Origin: an uncultured Clostridia bacterium
Lineage (GTDB): Bacteria > Bacillota > Clostridia > Christensenellales > Aristaeellaceae
Assembly (NCBI GenBank): GCA_937874275.1
Contig: CALNAU010000222.1
Location: forward strand, 1-7,887
Direction: 5' to 3'
DNA: 7,887 nucleotides
Shown here piece by piece: positions 7,203-7,887 of this stretch. The notes under the pieces were generated by a model, which saw only the letters and a program-made list of their open reading frames with translations, had not been told where the DNA came from and ran no database searches. The translations under genes and the position numbers were made by a program. Positions within the stretch are counted from its first letter, which is position 1, and the number at the start of each line of letters is the position of its first letter.

Positions 7203-7716
7203 CAAAATACCACTCCTTCAGGTCTTCCTTCAGCTTTATACGAGCACGGCGCAGACGTGCGGAGACGGTGGATTCGGGCACCTGCAGCAGCGCCGCTATC
7301 TCCTTGACAAGCATGCCCTGGTAATAGTGCAGAAGCATAGGCTCGCGGTAGCGCGGCGCCAGGTGCATCACAGCGGTCAGCACAGTGTCGTCAGCCAGGT
7401 CGCTCACATTTCCGGGGGCAGGGATATTTTCCAGCGGCACGCCCAAATCCACCCGGCGAAACCACGCCTTGCGCCGCAGACTGCGGCAGCAGTTGAGGGC
7501 AATGCTGGTCAGCCAGGTATACTCGCTGCTGTCGCCGCGGAAGTGGTCCAGTGCCTGATACGCCCGTAAAAACGCCTCCTGCACTGCGTCCTCGGCCAGT
7601 GCCCGGTCAGACAACATCATGAAGCACAACCTCAGCAGGCCGTCGCCATACTGTGTCATCATGCGCTCCAGGCGCAGGTCAGGGCTTTCCCTCTCAAACT
7701 CGTCACAACGCGTCAT
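7195..7716 (-). CDS. ECF-type RNA polymerase sigma factor (sigma-70 family, group 4)
   Basis: This 173-residue protein has the usual ECF length and two-domain layout, and should direct RNA polymerase to a small set of promoters. Region 2 spans about residues 17-83: a region 2.1/2.2 core-binding helix with the typical DRALAEDAVQEAFLRAYQ (37-54), then FRGDSSEYTWLTSIALN (59-75) matching region 2.3/2.4. A short linker (about 84-110) lacks region 3. Region 4 spans about 111-168, with the helix-turn-helix VKEIAALLQVPESTVSARLRRAR (137-159) that would read the -35 element. The ATG at 7716 follows a GGGGAG ribosome binding site about 5 nt upstream. The gene ends inside the start of the membrane protein gene, an arrangement typical of sigma/anti-sigma pairs. 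It is the first gene after a terminator, so it probably heads the operon. The family call is firm. The subgroup (sigma-V/sigma-W-like) and target genes are not determined. Confidence 0.94.
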   Translation of the reverse strand: MTRCDEFERESPDLRLERMMTQYGDGLLRLCFMMLSDRALAEDAVQEAFLRAYQALDHFRGDSSEYTWLTSIALNCCRSLRRKAWFRRVDLGVPLENIPAPGNVSDLADDTVLTAVMHLAPRYREPMLLHYYQGMLVKEIAALLQVPESTVSARLRRARIKLKEDLKEWYFDE

Positions 7717-7740
7717 TTTTACTCCCCGTTCACCCTGTTA

Positions 7741-7767
7741 GACGCAAGGTGTCGGTTAAATCTTTCA
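7741..7767 (-). promoter_or_regulatory. Candidate ECF-type promoter of the sigma operon
   Basis: Just after the terminator, the minus strand reads TGAAAG (7767-7762), a 17-nt spacer, then CGTC (7744-7741) followed by TAAC. Known ECF promoters of the sigma-M/sigma-W kind have TGAAAC, about 16-17 nt, then CGTC or CGTA. The match is one base off in the -35 and exact in the -10. The implied start near 7734 would leave a leader of about 18 nt holding the GGGGAG ribosome binding site. This would make the sigma gene self-activating. The call rests on a short-motif match and its placement. Confidence 0.45.
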
Positions 7768-7774
7768 TCTATGC

Positions 7775-7812
7775 AAAAAACACCGGCAGATTCGCATATT
7801 GCGCTCTGCCGG
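7775..7812 (-). terminator. Intrinsic terminator of an upstream minus-strand transcript
   Basis: On the minus strand, CCGGCAGA pairs with TCTGCCGG (7805-7812 with 7783-7790). Inside it CGCA-ATA-TGCG extends the hairpin with a small internal bulge. The hairpin is followed by TGTTTTTTGC, with six T at 7780-7775. This is a textbook rho-independent terminator reading toward the sigma gene. It most likely ends a gene beyond position 7887 and isolates the operon; it could also act as an attenuator in the operon's leader if transcription starts further upstream. Confidence 0.8.
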
Positions 7813-7887
7813 CATTGTACCGTATTGGGTGGGCCCGGGCCATGCGCCGGGCGGGATTGTTACAATTGGGGATTATTGACCAAACAG
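7813..7887. other. Non-coding edge upstream of the terminator
   Basis: No gene is seen here. It holds the GC-only hairpin GCCCGG-N8-CCGGGC (7833-7852), with an overlapping GGCCCGGGCC palindrome at 7832-7841, and the 11-bp palindrome ATTGTTACAAT (7856-7866). Minus-strand frames entering from the window edge meet stops at 7873-7875 (TAA) and 7861-7863 (TAA), and either could be the end of the upstream gene served by the terminator. Confidence 0.4.

Noticed and set aside
7856..7866. Palindrome ATTGTTACAAT as a plus-strand promoter (extended -10 TGTTACAAT)
   Set aside because: No -35 at the right distance and no plus-strand gene visible within the remaining 21 nt.

Overview
The window carries a six-gene, one-direction (minus strand) cluster. 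It looks like a single operon headed by an ECF-type sigma factor. The organism is most likely a fairly GC-rich member of the Clostridia (Firmicutes). This is inferred from strong AAGGAGG-type ribosome binding sites, a GTG start, tight gene overlaps, the layout of a sigma-V-like ECF factor followed by a single-pass membrane protein, and Gram-positive-style signal peptides. No gene in the window fixes the genus.

Layout in transcription order, from high to low coordinates. An intrinsic terminator (7775-7812) closes an unseen upstream transcript and is followed by a candidate ECF promoter (7741-7767). Next come the ECF sigma factor (7195-7716) and, overlapping its end, a single-pass membrane protein with a large extracytoplasmic part (6066-7202), the presumed anti-sigma or sensor. 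Four secreted proteins follow: paralogue A (4797-6017); paralogue B (3628-4800), which overlaps A by 4 nt; a 727-residue protein joining a beta-propeller-like half to an ABC solute-binding-protein-like half (1412-3595); and, after a 126-nt gap, paralogue C (89-1285). Beyond C is a perfect TATAAT box inside a 7-bp inverted repeat (53-78), probably the control region of a gene that starts at or beyond the window edge.

Working model (inference): the membrane protein holds or releases the sigma factor in response to an envelope or ligand signal. The sigma factor may transcribe its own operon. The output is a set of exported proteins: three diverged copies of one uncharacterised family and one putative ligand-binding propeller/SBP fusion. 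There is no ABC permease or ATPase, protease or recognisable enzyme in the window, so the secreted set looks more like a surface sensing or binding system than a complete transporter. No mobile element, CRISPR array, tRNA or rRNA was seen.
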